DNA of 64,000 nt from Saccharibacillus brassicae (GTDB lineage Bacteria > Bacillota > Bacilli > Paenibacillales > Paenibacillaceae). The position numbers and the translations under genes are program-made. The stretch is from positions 4,466,501-4,530,500 of the forward strand of contig NZ_CP041217.1 in the NCBI RefSeq assembly GCF_006542275.1, in the 5' to 3' direction. Shown here one piece after another: positions 1 through 8,590 of this stretch. Every line of letters begins with the position of its first letter. Position 1 is the first letter of the stretch. A model generated the notes under the pieces. It was not told the origin of the DNA. It was given only the letters and a program-made list of their open reading frames with translations, and ran no database searches.

Positions 1-1015
1 ACAGCAGCAGTACGATTGCGGTGACGACCGCGAGCAGCACGGCCGAAGTGATGCCGATCCAGGCGTACTGCCGGGCGTCCCGGGTTCGGCCCGCGCCCGC
101 TTCGTAGCCGACGAGAATCGTCAGCGCCATGCAGATCGCGAGCGGAATCATGTACAGCGTCGAAGCGAAGTTGATCGCGGCGGAATGCGCGGCGACGGCG
201 TTCGTGCCGAAGCGGTTCATGAGCAGCGTGACCGCGGCAAAGATCGACGTCTCGAAAAAGGTCGCGAACCCGATCGGAATGCCCAGCTTGAGCAGTTCGC
301 CCTGCTTGGACCAGGAAACCGGATGCCATTTGCGGAAAAAGCCGAAGTTCGCGAACGGCTGGGCGCGGTGCAGCACGACGAGCGCGATCAGGAAAATGAC
401 CCAGTAGGTGATGGCCGTAGCTACGCCCGCGCCGACGCCGCCAAGCTTCGGGAAGCCGAACTTGCCGAAGATCAACAAATAGTTGAGTACGAGCTGGACG
501 GGAAGCGAGCAGAGCGTGATCGCCATCGACACGCGCGTCTGGCCCATCGCGTCGATGCAGCCGCGCAGCACGGTATAGCCGAACAGCGGCACGACGCCGA
601 ACGCGAGGCAGATCAGGAACTTGCGGGCCGTGTCCGCGACTTCGGCTTCGGCGTTCATGAAGCCGAGCGCGGGATCGAGCAGCAGCCCGCCGACGAGCAG
701 CACCGCGGCCGAGAACAGCAGCGACAGCAGCAGGCCCTGGAACAGGTTGAAGCGCACATCGCGTTCGCGTCCGCCGCCCATCAACTGGGAGACGATCGGC
801 ATAATGCCGTTCAAGACGCCGTTCAGCCCGGTCTGGATCGGAATCCACAAGCTGACGCCGATCGAGACGCCCGCCTGCGCGGCCGGACTGACGTGCCCGG
901 TCATGCTCGTATCGAAAAAGGCCATGGCCGACAGCGCGATCTGGGTCACGAAGATCGGCAGGAATACGACGAAAAACTGCGAAAATTTTTGCTTAAATGA
1001 AGAAGTGGCATGCAT
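1..1015 (-). CDS. MATE family multidrug efflux transporter (C-terminus cut by window edge)
   Basis: Integral membrane antiporter of the MATE family, which exports cationic drugs or metabolites in exchange for Na+ or H+. The reverse strand reads open from ATG at 1015 to the window edge, giving 338 residues of a protein usually about 450 long. The N-terminus (MHATSSFKQKFSQFF) leads into repeated hydrophobic segments with family-typical stretches such as FFDTSMTGHVSPAQAG, VSQLMGGGR and AAHSAAINFASTLYMIPLAI. An AAAGGA-type ribosome site lies about 10 nt upstream of the ATG. It follows the DUF4015 gene on the same strand after a terminator, so it probably has its own promoter. The substrate cannot be predicted. 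Confidence 0.9.
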   Translation of the reverse strand, partial: MHATSSFKQKFSQFFVVFLPIFVTQIALSAMAFFDTSMTGHVSPAAQAGVSIGVSLWIPIQTGLNGVLNGIMPIVSQLMGGGRERDVRFNLFQGLLLSLLFSAAVLLVGGLLLDPALGFMNAEAEVADTARKFLICLAFGVVPLFGYTVLRGCIDAMGQTRVSMAITLCSLPVQLVLNYLLIFGKFGFPKLGGVGAGVATAITYWVIFLIALVVLHRAQPFANFGFFRKWHPVSWSKQGELLKLGIPIGFATFFETSIFAAVTLLMNRFGTNAVAAHSAAINFASTLYMIPLAICMALTILVGYEAGAGRTRDARQYAWIGITSAVLLAVVTAIVLLL

Positions 1016-1065
1016 GCGGTAAGCAGTTCCTTTCGGCGGGGCTGCGCGGCGGTCGGCAGGCAGGC

Positions 1066-1090
1066 AAAAACCCGGCCATGGAAGGCCGGG
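1066..1090 (-). terminator. Rho-independent terminator after the DUF4015 gene
   Basis: A 7-bp perfect GC stem (CCCGGCC / GGCCGGG) is followed on the minus strand by five T. It lies 67 bp past the stop of the gene ending at 1157. Confidence 0.8.
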
Positions 1091-1156
1091 CTGTCGCCGT
1101 GCATGCGTCCGCGCTCAAGCGCCGCGGTCAAAGTGAAGCGGCCGTTTCGGGTCCGG

Positions 1157-2359
1157 TCAGTCTTTCGGGCCGTAGTTGCCGTCTTTGGTATAACGGTTGG
1201 ATGCGTTCCAGAGCAGGTATTCTTCCACGCCCATATCGGCCATGGCTTTGATCTGCGCGTCCATTTCGGTCTTGCCGTACTTGGTGTAATGCCCGCTGCC
1301 GAGCCAGCTTGCGGTAAAGTCCTGAATCCACGGGCGCACGATCGGGCGCTGGGATTCGTCCTTGATCTCGTCCAGCTTCTTGAACGTGTCGACCATGGAG
1401 CCTTTGATCGTGACATAAGGTTCTTTGTCCGGGTTCGTGGCGCCGAACCAGCCGGTCGAGTAATGGCTTGGGTAGACCATCGGCGCGATGACGTCGACGT
1501 TCTCGGAAATCTTGGTGAAATCCTGCCCGATGCCGTCTGCTGCCGGAACGGAAGCCGCATAGCCGAAAATGTCGACCGAGACGCGGACGCCGAGCGGCGC
1601 GAGTTCTTTGCGCGCGTACTGCACGAATTCCGAGACCGCTTCGGTGCGCGTCGCGTCGGTTTTCTCGTAGACGAGTTCGTCGGCGCGTTTCTCGAAGCCT
1701 TCCGCGAAGCGCACGTAGTCGAACTGGATTTCCTTGAAGCCCATCGCGGCCGCTTCTTTGGCGATATCGACGTTGTAATCCCACACTTCTTTGCTGTACG
1801 GATTGACGAAAGCGTCGCCGCCGCCGTTTTTCCATACGCCGCCGCCCGAGTTCGTGAACGAAAGTTCCGGATGTTTCTCGGCCAGGACCGTATCCTTGAA
1901 CACGACAATACGGGCGATCGGGTAGACGTTATGCTTTTTGAGCTTGGCCATCAGCTCTTTGATGTCCGGGATAAACTTCTGGGCCGTGCCCATTTTCAGC
2001 AGTTCTTTGTTCTGCGTCTCGTACGTTATGTACCCCAGGTCGTCTTTGATGTCGATAACCATCGAGTTCAGGCCGGTATTGTCGAGCAGGTCGAGCAGTT
2101 CGGCCATTCGGGCTCCGCCCGCGCTGTACGCGGTGACGTAGACGCCTTTGACTTTGGGTGCGTCCGGCTGCGGATCGATTTTGACCGGCGGGTTGTTCAC
2201 GTCGATGACGACGCTGTCTTTCTGCGCGGTCAAAGCGCTTTGGTTCCACGCCGATTGCACGGCGACCGTGATCGGGTTGGCGTTGATTTGTGCCGGAGGC
2301 ACGGCTTCCGGGTTGTGGCTGCCTACGGTAAGAGCCAACAGGCTCCATAAGATATCCAT
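1157..2359 (-). CDS. putative glycoside hydrolase, DUF4015 family
   Basis: 400-residue protein of the DUF4015 (glycosyl-hydrolase-like) family, predicted TIM-barrel, probably acting outside the membrane on a wall or exopolysaccharide; no substrate is known for the family. The N-terminus is a short hydrophobic segment (MDILWSLLALTVG) that could be an anchor or weak signal. A polar linker follows, then the domain from about residue 68 (KVKGVYVTAYSAGG). Typical blocks are VIDIKDDLGYITY, YPIARIVVFKD, FKEIQFDYVRF and VDVIAPMVYPSHY. ATG at 2359 has a GAGGGAGAG ribosome site. The gene is monocistronic with a terminator at 1066-1090. Confidence 0.85.
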   Translation of the reverse strand: MDILWSLLALTVGSHNPEAVPPAQINANPITVAVQSAWNQSALTAQKDSVVIDVNNPPVKIDPQPDAPKVKGVYVTAYSAGGARMAELLDLLDNTGLNSMVIDIKDDLGYITYETQNKELLKMGTAQKFIPDIKELMAKLKKHNVYPIARIVVFKDTVLAEKHPELSFTNSGGGVWKNGGGDAFVNPYSKEVWDYNVDIAKEAAAMGFKEIQFDYVRFAEGFEKRADELVYEKTDATRTEAVSEFVQYARKELAPLGVRVSVDIFGYAASVPAADGIGQDFTKISENVDVIAPMVYPSHYSTGWFGATNPDKEPYVTIKGSMVDTFKKLDEIKDESQRPIVRPWIQDFTASWLGSGHYTKYGKTEMDAQIKAMADMGVEEYLLWNASNRYTKDGNYGPKD

Positions 2360-2554
2360 TTTATTCTCTCCCTCGTCTGTGCGTGATTCTTGGCTGCAAG
2401 GCCGTTACCAGTATAGCCTGTTTAACAGTGGTCGAAGCAACAAATTTGTCACGAATATCAAAAAAATACACCCTGATCCTTTAACCGCACTGTCGTGCGC
2501 CGAATCCGTCCGAGCACGCAAGAGCCTTCGGAAAAGAAGCATCGGGCATATGTA

Positions 2555-2587
2555 GAGCCGCTCTTTCCCGAAGGATCAGAGCGGCTC
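2555..2587. repeat. short inverted repeat, possible weak terminator
   Basis: Perfect 10-bp arms (GAGCCGCTCT / AGAGCGGCTC) enclose a 13-nt loop. It lies just past the stop of the small minus-strand gene ending at 2618, but there is no clear T tract on either strand. It may still act as a transcript-end hairpin. No gene was seen in 2360-2617. Confidence 0.5.
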
Positions 2588-2617
2588 ATGGCAATCTTTT
2601 TGAAAGACCAAATGCCG

Positions 2618-2812
2618 TTACTGCAGCACTTCCGGCGACTGATGCTCCAGAATGCTGTGGTGAATAATGTCGAGCGCGTCTTCGGCTTCGAGAATGCCCA
2701 TGCCGTCGCGAAGGACGATCACGGAATCGAGTTCCTGCTGCTTCAAAAACGCAAGCATGTCGGGGTACCATTTCATCACGATTTGTTCGAGCTTTACGGC
2801 TTCCATTTCCAT
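2618..2812 (-). CDS. small protein of unknown function (64 aa)
   Basis: Not recognised. Reading from ATG at 2812 gives a 64-residue acidic, helical protein beginning MEMEAVKLEQIVMKWYPDM, without a membrane segment or cysteines. The start is chosen because AAAGGGTGA lies 6-8 nt upstream; the frame stays open 23 codons further but without a ribosome site. A promoter with an extended -10 at 2956-2964 would give a leader of about 135 nt. The conserved-looking alternation of charged and hydrophobic residues and good codon use support a real gene. Its neighbours give no functional hint. Confidence 0.65.
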   Translation of the reverse strand: MEMEAVKLEQIVMKWYPDMLAFLKQQELDSVIVLRDGMGILEAEDALDIIHHSILEHQSPEVLQ

Positions 2813-2955
2813 AGTCGTCACCCTTTCTTTTCCGGAATCGTACGTCATTGTCTGACTCGAATACCTTAGAAAAGCAGCCATGCGCTATCTATGAAGCTGA
2901 AGCGAGAGCCTTGCAAAACCGAGATTCCGGGGAATTCCGGATACGGTACGCGTTC

Positions 2956-2964
2956 ATTATATCA
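2956..2964 (-). promoter_or_regulatory. extended -10 promoter for the 64-aa gene
   Basis: On the minus strand the sequence reads TGATATAAT, a perfect -10 hexamer preceded by the TGn extension. No good -35 is seen. The predicted start is near 2949. Confidence 0.5.
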
Positions 2965-3014
2965 CATCGAATTCCGATTCGCGAAACGGTCCTTCCCGCA
3001 CTTTCCCCTACCCC

Positions 3015-3044
3015 AAAAAAGAAAGCGCCCGCGAGGGACGCTTT
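3015..3044 (-). terminator. Rho-independent terminator downstream of yitT
   Basis: Stem AAAGCGTCCC / GGGCGCTTT (one mismatch) with loop TCGC, then C and six T on the minus strand. It lies about 200 bp beyond the YitT stop, past the palindrome at 3087-3196. Confidence 0.7.
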
Positions 3045-3086
3045 TGGGTGCACATGCGGATTCTGACGAAAAAACGAAGCGGCGCA

Positions 3087-3196
3087 GGTGAAGTCCAGTG
3101 TAGGAGCGAAAGCGTTCGCCTTTGAAATCGGGAAGCTTCCTCGCCTATTCAGATCCGGCTTCCCGATTTCAACGAGCGACCGGAACGGACTTCACC
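3087..3196. repeat. nested 110-bp palindromic element
   Basis: Two perfect inverted-repeat pairs are nested. The outer arms are GGTGAAGTCC (3087-3096) and GGACTTCACC (3187-3196). The inner 15-bp arms are TTGAAATCGGGAAGC (3122-3136) and GCTTCCCGATTTCAA (3158-3172). It lies between the YitT stop and its terminator, so transcripts could fold into a long cruciform-like structure. No T tract follows directly, so it is not a simple terminator. It could be a REP or small non-autonomous repeat. With the promoter and terminator above, it fills the gene-free stretch 2813-3250. Confidence 0.75.
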
Positions 3197-3250
3197 GCAG
3201 CCGCAGCGTTCGGTTTTGCGGATAGGACCGCCGTGAGAACCGAACCAGTG

Positions 3251-4078
3251 TCACACGGAGCGCTTTCGGAACGAGCCCATGACGCCTACCGTCTCCACGA
3301 TATTGACGAACGCCCGCGGGTCCGCTTCCTTAATGACGCGCTTGAGCTCCGCCAGTTCGTACATCGTCGTCACCGTCATCAGCATATCCTTTTTCGTATG
3401 GGAAAAAGCGCCTTCGGCCTGAATCCGGGTTACGCCGCGTTCGATCTGAAGCAGCCGCTCAAGCAGCGCTTCCGTATCGTCCGTAATGATGAACAGCGTC
3501 ACTTTGATATGGCTGATATGGATCATGTCGACCACTTTGCCGGTGATATAGATAGAGACCATCGACAGCAGCGCCAGATTCCAGTCGTTTTGCAGATAGC
3601 CCATCAGCAGGATGACGAGGCCGTTCAGCGCGACGAGGATGTTGCCGACCGGAAAGTCCCGGTAGCGGGTAACGATCGAGCCGAGAATGTCGAAGCCGCC
3701 GCTTGAGCCGCCCACGCGGAACGAGATGCCCGCTCCGATGCCGACCAGCACGCCGCCGAATACCGAAGAGAGGATCGGATCGTTGGCGACCATTTTCTCG
3801 GGAATGAGCGCGACCATGATCGTGACCGCCGCAACGGACACGATGCTGAGCAGGATAAAGCGCCGCCCGAGCAGGAACCAGCCGGCGACCAGCATCGGGA
3901 TGTTGTAGACGAAGTAGAGCACGCCGATGCTGATCGGCGTAAAGTAGCCCGTCAGCATCGACAATCCCGATACGCCGCCGCTGAGCAGCTGATGCGGAAT
4001 GAGGAACAGGTTGAAGCCGGCCGAGATCAGCAGGGCGCCGATCACGATCGTGAAAATATGACCCATGCGAATAAACAA
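3251..4078 (-). CDS. YitT family membrane protein (DUF161/DUF2179)
   Basis: Polytopic membrane protein of the YitT family: about five transmembrane segments in residues 5-170, then a soluble C-terminal DUF2179 domain (about 185-270, HISHIKVTLFIITDDTEALLERLL). The family signature is visible as PHQLLSGGVSGLSML and RVGGSSGGFDILGSI. The biochemical function of the family is not established. The best start is TTG at 4078, because AGGAG sits 8 nt upstream; GTG at 4087 overlaps that site and ATG at 4066 is too far from it. The gene is monocistronic, with a -10-like TATAAT on the minus strand at 4114-4119. Confidence 0.9.
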   Translation of the reverse strand: MFIRMGHIFTIVIGALLISAGFNLFLIPHQLLSGGVSGLSMLTGYFTPISIGVLYFVYNIPMLVAGWFLLGRRFILLSIVSVAAVTIMVALIPEKMVANDPILSSVFGGVLVGIGAGISFRVGGSSGGFDILGSIVTRYRDFPVGNILVALNGLVILLMGYLQNDWNLALLSMVSIYITGKVVDMIHISHIKVTLFIITDDTEALLERLLQIERGVTRIQAEGAFSHTKKDMLMTVTTMYELAELKRVIKEADPRAFVNIVETVGVMGSFRKRSV

Positions 4079-4187
4079 AACCACCACTCCTGAAAAACAG
4101 TATGAAAAAACCTATTATAAATGAAAACCGTGAAAAAATGTGACAATCCTTTGAAAGGTTTACTGGCTTTTTGATAGTCGCTTATGT

Positions 4188-4490
4188 TATAATGATTTAG
4201 ATGTTCTTGAGTAGAACTTTCTCGTTTCCGTAATAACCGTTACAGGCAGAGCGGAAGAAGCGCGAGTAAAAGGTTAAACGGTATATAATAAAGCTTCGGC
4301 TTTTCGGCTTCGGCTTTGAAGAAGCTCCTCCCTTGGCCAAGTGTTGTGGTACAGAGAACTTGGCGTTAACAGCATATGAGGAACCCTTCGGTTATCGATC
4401 GGTTGCGGCTACTTAAGAATACAGAATCCAGAAGCGGCTTGTCCACAGATAAAGTGGCAGTTCGCCCCTAATAAAAGGAGCATGAATCTA
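4188..4490 (+). promoter_or_regulatory. promoter and long structured 5' leader of cshA
   Basis: TGTTATAAT at 4185-4193 is an extended -10 promoter element, and a second TATAAT occurs at 4284-4289. A start near 4200 leaves a leader of roughly 290 nt without a convincing ORF. The leader holds an inverted repeat GCCAAGT / ACTTGGC (4335-4341 and 4358-4364) and a repetitive CTTCGGCTTTTCGGCTTCGG tract (4293-4312). Long leaders are common for cold-inducible DEAD-box helicase genes, but I recognise no known riboswitch here. Confidence 0.5.
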
Positions 4491-6071
4491 TTGGCAAATT
4501 TTGCAGACTTCGATTTGGAACCAAAGGTATTACAGGCAATTACGGAAATGGGCTTTGAAGAAGCGACACCGATCCAGTCGCAGGCGATTCCAATCGCCCT
4601 GAGCGGAAGCGACATGATCGGACAGGCGCAGACCGGTACAGGCAAGACGGCGGCATTCGGCATTCCGATGATCAGCAAGATCGCTCGCGAAGAAGAGAAG
4701 ATCTCGGCTCTGATCATGGCACCTACCCGCGAACTCGCGATTCAGGTTGCCGACGAAATCGAGAAGCTCGCACGCTTCAAGGGACTTCGTTCCCTCGCCA
4801 TCTACGGCGGACAAGACATCGTGCGCCAGATCCGCGCTCTCAAAAGAAAGCCGCAGATCATCATCGGTACGCCGGGACGTCTGCTTGACCATATCAACCG
4901 CAAAACGATCAAGCTCGACGACGTTCACACGGTTATATTGGACGAAGCGGACGAAATGCTGGACATGGGCTTCATGGAAGACATTCAGTCCATCCTGAAG
5001 CTCGTTCCGGAAGAGCGTCAAACGCTGCTGTTCTCGGCAACGATGCCGGCCAACATCAAGCGCCTGGCCGAGCAGTTCCTGAGAAACCCGCAGCACGTAT
5101 CGGTCATTCCGAAGCAGCTTAGTATCCCGCTGATCGAGCAGGCTTACATCGAAGTGCCGGAACGTCAAAAGTTCGAAGCACTGACTCGCCTGATCGACAT
5201 GGAATCGCCGGAACTTGCGATCCTGTTCGGACGCACGAAGCGCCGGGTCGACGAGCTGGCAGAAGCGCTGCAAAAGCGCGGCTATTCGGCTGACGGTCTC
5301 CACGGCGACTTGTCGCAGAACCAGCGCGACGCGGTTATGCGCAAATTCCGCGACGGCAGCATCGAAGTGCTCGTAGCGACCGACGTTGCGGCACGCGGCC
5401 TCGACGTATCGGGCGTCACGCACGTCATCAACTTCGACCTTCCGCAGGATCCGGAAAGCTACGTTCACCGGATCGGCCGTACGGGCCGTGCAGGCAAAGA
5501 AGGCAAAGCGTGGTCGTTCGTAACGCCTCGCGAGCTGGATCACCTGAACTTCATCGAGCGCGTTACGCGCCACAAAATCGCTCGCAAACCGCTCCCGACC
5601 ATGAGCGAAGCGATCGAAGGCAAACAACGCATCCTGGCCGAGCGCCTGCTCGAAGTGGTACAGGACGGCGAACTGAACGAATACAAAGCGATCGCGATCC
5701 AAATGCTGGAGCAGTACGACTCCGTTAACCTGCTGTCGGCAGCAATGAAGCTGATGACCGGGGAGAAAAAAGATTCGAAGATCGAATTGACTCCGGAAGA
5801 TCCGGTTCGCGCAAAACGTCGCAAGCCTTCGGGCAGCTACGGCGGCGCGCGCAGCGGCGGCGGTTACAAAGGCAGCGGCGGCGGTGGCTATAAAGGCGGC
5901 AGCAGCAGCGGCGGCCGTACAGGCGGTTACCAAGGACGCAGCAGCAGCGGCGGCGGCGGTTACAAAGGTTCGAAAGAAGGCGGCTACCAGGGACGCAACA
6001 GCAGCAGCAGCAAACCTTCGTACCAGGGCCAAAGCGACCGTCCAAGCCCAAAACGAGATTTCGATAACTAA
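4491..6071 (+). CDS. cshA: DEAD-box ATP-dependent RNA helicase CshA
   Basis: Cytoplasmic RNA helicase that unwinds structured RNA in mRNA decay, ribosome assembly and cold adaptation. All motifs are visible: Q motif (TPIQSQAIP), Walker A (AQTGTGKT), PTREL, DEAD within [15 protein letters not shown] in LFSATMP, and motif [12 protein letters not shown]. Residues about 1-205 form the first RecA lobe and 220-370 the second; a linker domain follows. From about residue 445 comes a Gly/Tyr/Ser/Lys-rich tail built of GGYKG and GGYQGR units, likely an unstructured RNA-binding region. TTG at 4491 is preferred because AAGGAG lies 10 nt upstream; ATG at 4482 is only 1 nt from that site. Strong terminator at 6146. 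Confidence 0.95.
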   Translation: MANFADFDLEPKVLQAITEMGFEEATPIQSQAIPIALSGSDMIGQAQTGTGKTAAFGIPMISKIAREEEKISALIMAPTRELAIQVADEIEKLARFKGLRSLAIYGGQDIVRQIRALKRKPQIIIGTPGRLLDHINRKTIKLDDVHTVILDEADEMLDMGFMEDIQSILKLVPEERQTLLFSATMPANIKRLAEQFLRNPQHVSVIPKQLSIPLIEQAYIEVPERQKFEALTRLIDMESPELAILFGRTKRRVDELAEALQKRGYSADGLHGDLSQNQRDAVMRKFRDGSIEVLVATDVAARGLDVSGVTHVINFDLPQDPESYVHRIGRTGRAGKEGKAWSFVTPRELDHLNFIERVTRHKIARKPLPTMSEAIEGKQRILAERLLEVVQDGELNEYKAIAIQMLEQYDSVNLLSAAMKLMTGEKKDSKIELTPEDPVRAKRRKPSGSYGGARSGGGYKGSGGGGYKGGSSSGGRTGGYQGRSSSGGGGYKGSKEGGYQGRNSSSSKPSYQGQSDRPSPKRDFDN

Positions 6072-6145
6072 GAACGAATGATTCGACCGCAATCGGCCCG
6101 GTATCCGGGTCGGCCAGCGGATCGGCTTTACTCTCGTTCGTCAGG

Positions 6146-6177
6146 GAACGGCGCATCCATGCGCCGTTCTTTTTTTT
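6146..6177 (+). terminator. Rho-independent terminator of cshA
   Basis: Perfect GAACGGCGCAT / ATGCGCCGTTC stem followed by eight T, 75 bp after the cshA stop. Confidence 0.92.
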
Positions 6178-6337
6178 GCGCGCGGAAGGGGAGAAGGCAG
6201 GCAAACGTTTCGATCGCGTTTTCGTAAAGGGTGGTTTTTGCACAAGGGAATCGGTATAATTGAACTATCAATCGACATGAGGGATGCTTCCTTGCATTCA
6301 ATGGACGATGACGCGATTTTTCGAGGAGGAATACCTG

Positions 6338-7135
6338 TTGGAATTTAGGGGGCTTACCGGGGGGATCTACCGCCTGACCGAGTGGATTATGCGCATCTCG
6401 GGAACGAATCTGCTTTGGGTGCTGTGTTCGGCGCCGTTCTTGTTTATTTTGTATATGCGTCTTGCGATCGATCCGCAGTTCGTCAACGAAGCGTTGACGC
6501 TCAACTGGGTGCTCGGGATTCTGGCACCGGTTACATTTTTCCCGGCGACGGCGGCCATGTTCACGGTGGCGCGCAAATGGGTCATGGGCGAGCCGGACGT
6601 CAAGATCATTCGCACTTTTTTCCGGGGATACAAAGAGAATTATAAGCAGAGTCTGGTAGGCGGCATTTTCTACACGATCCTGTTCGTCGTCATGTACGTG
6701 GACATTACCGTCTACATGGTCCAGTTCCGCAACATGCAGCTGTTCGGCATTTTGATGCTGATCCTGATGATTCTGCTGTTCGTCTCGCTGTTCAACTTCT
6801 TCTCGATGGTGACCCACTACCATATGAAGATCGGCGGCATTCTCAAGAACGCGATTCTGCTGACGCTGCTGCGTCCGTTCCGCGTCTTCTCCACATTGAT
6901 CGGCGCGATCGCGATCATCTACATCTGCTGGCAGATGCCGGTGCTGTATGTCATCGCGGCGGGAAGCGTGCTGTCGTGGTTCGCTTTCTTCAACTTCTAC
7001 GCCACGTTTATCAAAATGCAGGAGCAGGCCAAGAAGCGCGAAGAAGCGCAAAACGCCGACGGGGAAACGGAACTGATCGAGCTCGGCAAAGAGAAAAAAG
7101 AAAAGGGATCTTTTCTGAACAAAAAGAACCGGTAG
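6338..7135 (+). CDS. DUF624 (YesL-like) membrane protein
   Basis: 265-residue integral membrane protein of the DUF624 family, found beside sugar-ABC and polysaccharide-use genes in bacilli; its molecular function is unknown. It begins MEFRGLTGGIYRLTEWIMR, the usual family opening, followed by five to six hydrophobic segments (for example LLWVLCSAPFLFILYM) and a charged C-terminal tail rich in K and E. The start is TTG at 6338: GAGGAGG lies 7-8 nt upstream, and the longer open frame from 6284 adds residues not typical of the family. No carbohydrate genes flank it. A sigma-A promoter for the next RNA overlaps its stop codon. Confidence 0.88.
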   Translation: MEFRGLTGGIYRLTEWIMRISGTNLLWVLCSAPFLFILYMRLAIDPQFVNEALTLNWVLGILAPVTFFPATAAMFTVARKWVMGEPDVKIIRTFFRGYKENYKQSLVGGIFYTILFVVMYVDITVYMVQFRNMQLFGILMLILMILLFVSLFNFFSMVTHYHMKIGGILKNAILLTLLRPFRVFSTLIGAIAIIYICWQMPVLYVIAAGSVLSWFAFFNFYATFIKMQEQAKKREEAQNADGETELIELGKEKKEKGSFLNKKNR

Positions 7136-7137
7136 AG

Positions 7138-7166
7138 TTTACAAGATCGGCCGCAAGCGCTATAAT
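7138..7166 (+). promoter_or_regulatory. sigma-A promoter of the 6S RNA gene
   Basis: TTTACA (7138-7143), 17-bp spacer, perfect TATAAT (7161-7166). Predicted start near 7173. It is one of the strongest promoters in the window and drives a stretch with no coding sequence. Confidence 0.85.
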
Positions 7167-7172
7167 AACTCT

Positions 7173-7362
7173 ACATCCTGCGATGCCCGTTTCGGTTTTT
7201 CGTTGTTTTGAACCAATGAATAAGTCTCGGGAGACCTATATTGAACGCCGCGATGAAACGCCCTGTCTATATGACATGGGGACTTCAAAGCCCGTTTTGC
7301 GGTCACCCACCTGCGATAGCAGGTTCGAGGCAATGTGATCGGACGGCAGAGCGGGATCCCTT
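7173..7362 (+). ncRNA. ssrS: probable 6S RNA
   Basis: About 190 nt of non-coding RNA directly behind a strong promoter. 6S RNA binds the sigma-A RNA polymerase holoenzyme by mimicking an open promoter. The ends pair over a long imperfect helix: ATCCTGCGATGCCCGT (about 7175-7190) against ACGGCAGAGCGGGAT (about 7343-7357). The 5' bubble strand (AAGTCTCGGGAGACCTATAT) resembles the E. coli template strand CAGTCCCCTGAGCCGATAT. On the 3' side there is CACC, a short hairpin (ACCTGCGATAGCAGGT) and TCGAGG, matching the layout of known 6S RNAs. I identify it by this layout from memory; a covariance-model search would settle it. The stretch 7363-7426 before the terminator holds nothing else recognised. 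Confidence 0.75.
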
Positions 7363-7426
7363 TATGTCCATGAACGGCGTCGGTCGCTTGCAGCGGCTGA
7401 CAGGCCCGTATGCCCGAGAGGGATAT

Positions 7427-7469
7427 AACGTCCTTGCACCGGAAGTTTTCCGGAAGCAGGGACGTTTTT
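7427..7469 (+). terminator. Rho-independent terminator downstream of the 6S RNA
   Basis: Stem AACGTCC(T)TGC with an inner CCGGAA / TTCCGG hairpin, closed by GGGACGTT and five T. Confidence 0.8.
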
Positions 7470-7549
7470 GCCTTGTTTTTCTTTTGTTCTGAATCGAACA
7501 ATGCTACACTAGGAGTAGAAAGATGGGCAACGTTAAAGGAGGAAAGATC

Positions 7550-7942
7550 TTGTCGTTCAAACGTACATTGGTCGGCATCATTCGCAGTCAGGAAGGTACG
7601 AGCGACCGCGCGACCGACCCTAATATGAAAACGAGATATTACAGCCTTTCCAGAGATAAAGCGTGGGAAGAAGTCAGTTCGACGCTGAAAAAGATTCCTG
7701 GCTATAAGGTGCTGCACGAAGTGGCCGGCGTAGGCGAGATTACGTTGGAGAAACGCACGAAGTTCGGACGCACGATGGACATTACCGTTTCGGTGCTGGC
7801 TGTCAGTCCCGTGAAGAGCGCCGTCGATATTTATTCGGCATCGCGCGGATCTTTCGGCGACCTGGGCGCCAATTACCGCAACATTTTGAGCCTGTTCGCC
7901 ATTCTTGACAAAAAATTGGCCGCTTACAAAACGACGAGCTGA
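7550..7942 (+). CDS. DUF1499-like cytosolic protein
   Basis: 130-residue soluble protein. The C-terminal half carries the DUF1499-type pattern (SASRGSFGDLGANYRNI, with preceding beta strands such as DITVSVLAV). The function of the family is unknown. TTG at 7550 is chosen because AAAGGAGG lies 7 nt upstream, giving the N-terminus MSFKRTLVGIIRSQEG; ATG at 7523 would include the ribosome site in the coding region. The gene stands alone between the 6S terminator and its own terminator at 7965. No signal peptide or membrane segment is seen. Confidence 0.75.
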   Translation: MSFKRTLVGIIRSQEGTSDRATDPNMKTRYYSLSRDKAWEEVSSTLKKIPGYKVLHEVAGVGEITLEKRTKFGRTMDITVSVLAVSPVKSAVDIYSASRGSFGDLGANYRNILSLFAILDKKLAAYKTTS

Positions 7943-7964
7943 AGCGGTTTTCGGCTTTATGTAA

Positions 7965-8007
7965 GCGCACCCGCTGCGCGGATCTCCGCGAGCGGGTGCG
8001 TTTTTTT
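7965..8007 (+). terminator. Rho-independent terminator after the DUF1499-like gene
   Basis: Stem GCGCACCCGCT / AGCGGGTGCG around a smaller GCGCGGATCTCCGCG hairpin, followed by seven T. It sits between convergent genes and is oriented for the plus strand. Confidence 0.88.
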
Positions 8008-8030
8008 ATGTTCCGTGCTCCAAAAAGGGC

Positions 8031-8549
8031 TTAGCGCAGCGCTTTGACGGCGGCGATCGCCTGCTCGTAGTTCGGGTGTTCGCTCATTTCGCCGAGGTAT
8101 TCGACGTAAGCGATCCGGTCGTTTTCGTCGAGGACGAAAATGGCGCGCATATCGAGCTGCAGTTCGTCGATCAGGACGCCGTACGCTTCGCCGAACGAAC
8201 GCGCTTTGTAGTCGGACAGCGTGACGACCTGATCGACGCCGGCCGCGCCGCACCAGCGGGCTTGGGCGAACGGCAGATCGACGCTGACCGTCAAGATGAC
8301 GACGTGTTCGCCGAGGTCGGCCGCTTCCGTGTTAAAGCGCCGCGTCTGCGCGTCGCACGTGCCCGTATCGAGCGAAGGGACGACGCTGATCAGTTTCACT
8401 TTGCCGGCAAAATCCTGCAGCGTCGCTTCTTCCAGCAGGTTGCGGTTCAGCTTGAAGTCCGGAGCGGCGTCGCCGACTTTGAGTTCGGGGCCGATCAGCG
8501 TAATCGGGTTTCCTTTGAACGTGGCTACGCCGGTTCTTTGTTGGGTCAT
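8031..8549 (-). CDS. tpx: thiol peroxidase (atypical 2-Cys peroxiredoxin)
   Basis: Reduces hydrogen peroxide and alkyl peroxides in the cytoplasm using thioredoxin. 172 residues, the normal Tpx length. The peroxidatic cysteine is C65 in [15 protein letters not shown] and the resolving cysteine is C100 in FAQARWCGA, the typical spacing. ATG at 8549 has GAGGAGGT 8 nt upstream and gives the usual N-terminus with [17 protein letters not shown]; the frame is open further upstream but lacks a ribosome site. It is divergent from the rhomboid gene with overlapping promoters (see 8591-8642). Confidence 0.97.
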   Translation of the reverse strand: MTQQRTGVATFKGNPITLIGPELKVGDAAPDFKLNRNLLEEATLQDFAGKVKLISVVPSLDTGTCDAQTRRFNTEAADLGEHVVILTVSVDLPFAQARWCGAAGVDQVVTLSDYKARSFGEAYGVLIDELQLDMRAIFVLDENDRIAYVEYLGEMSEHPNYEQAIAAVKALR

Positions 8550-8590
8550 AATCGTAGTACCTCCTCGTATTCTCGTACAGCAGCGGGAAT

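Noticed and set aside
4530-6092. A 520-codon minus-strand frame opposite cshA
   Set aside because: Alanine-rich repeats mirror the Gly-rich tail of the helicase; no ribosome site.
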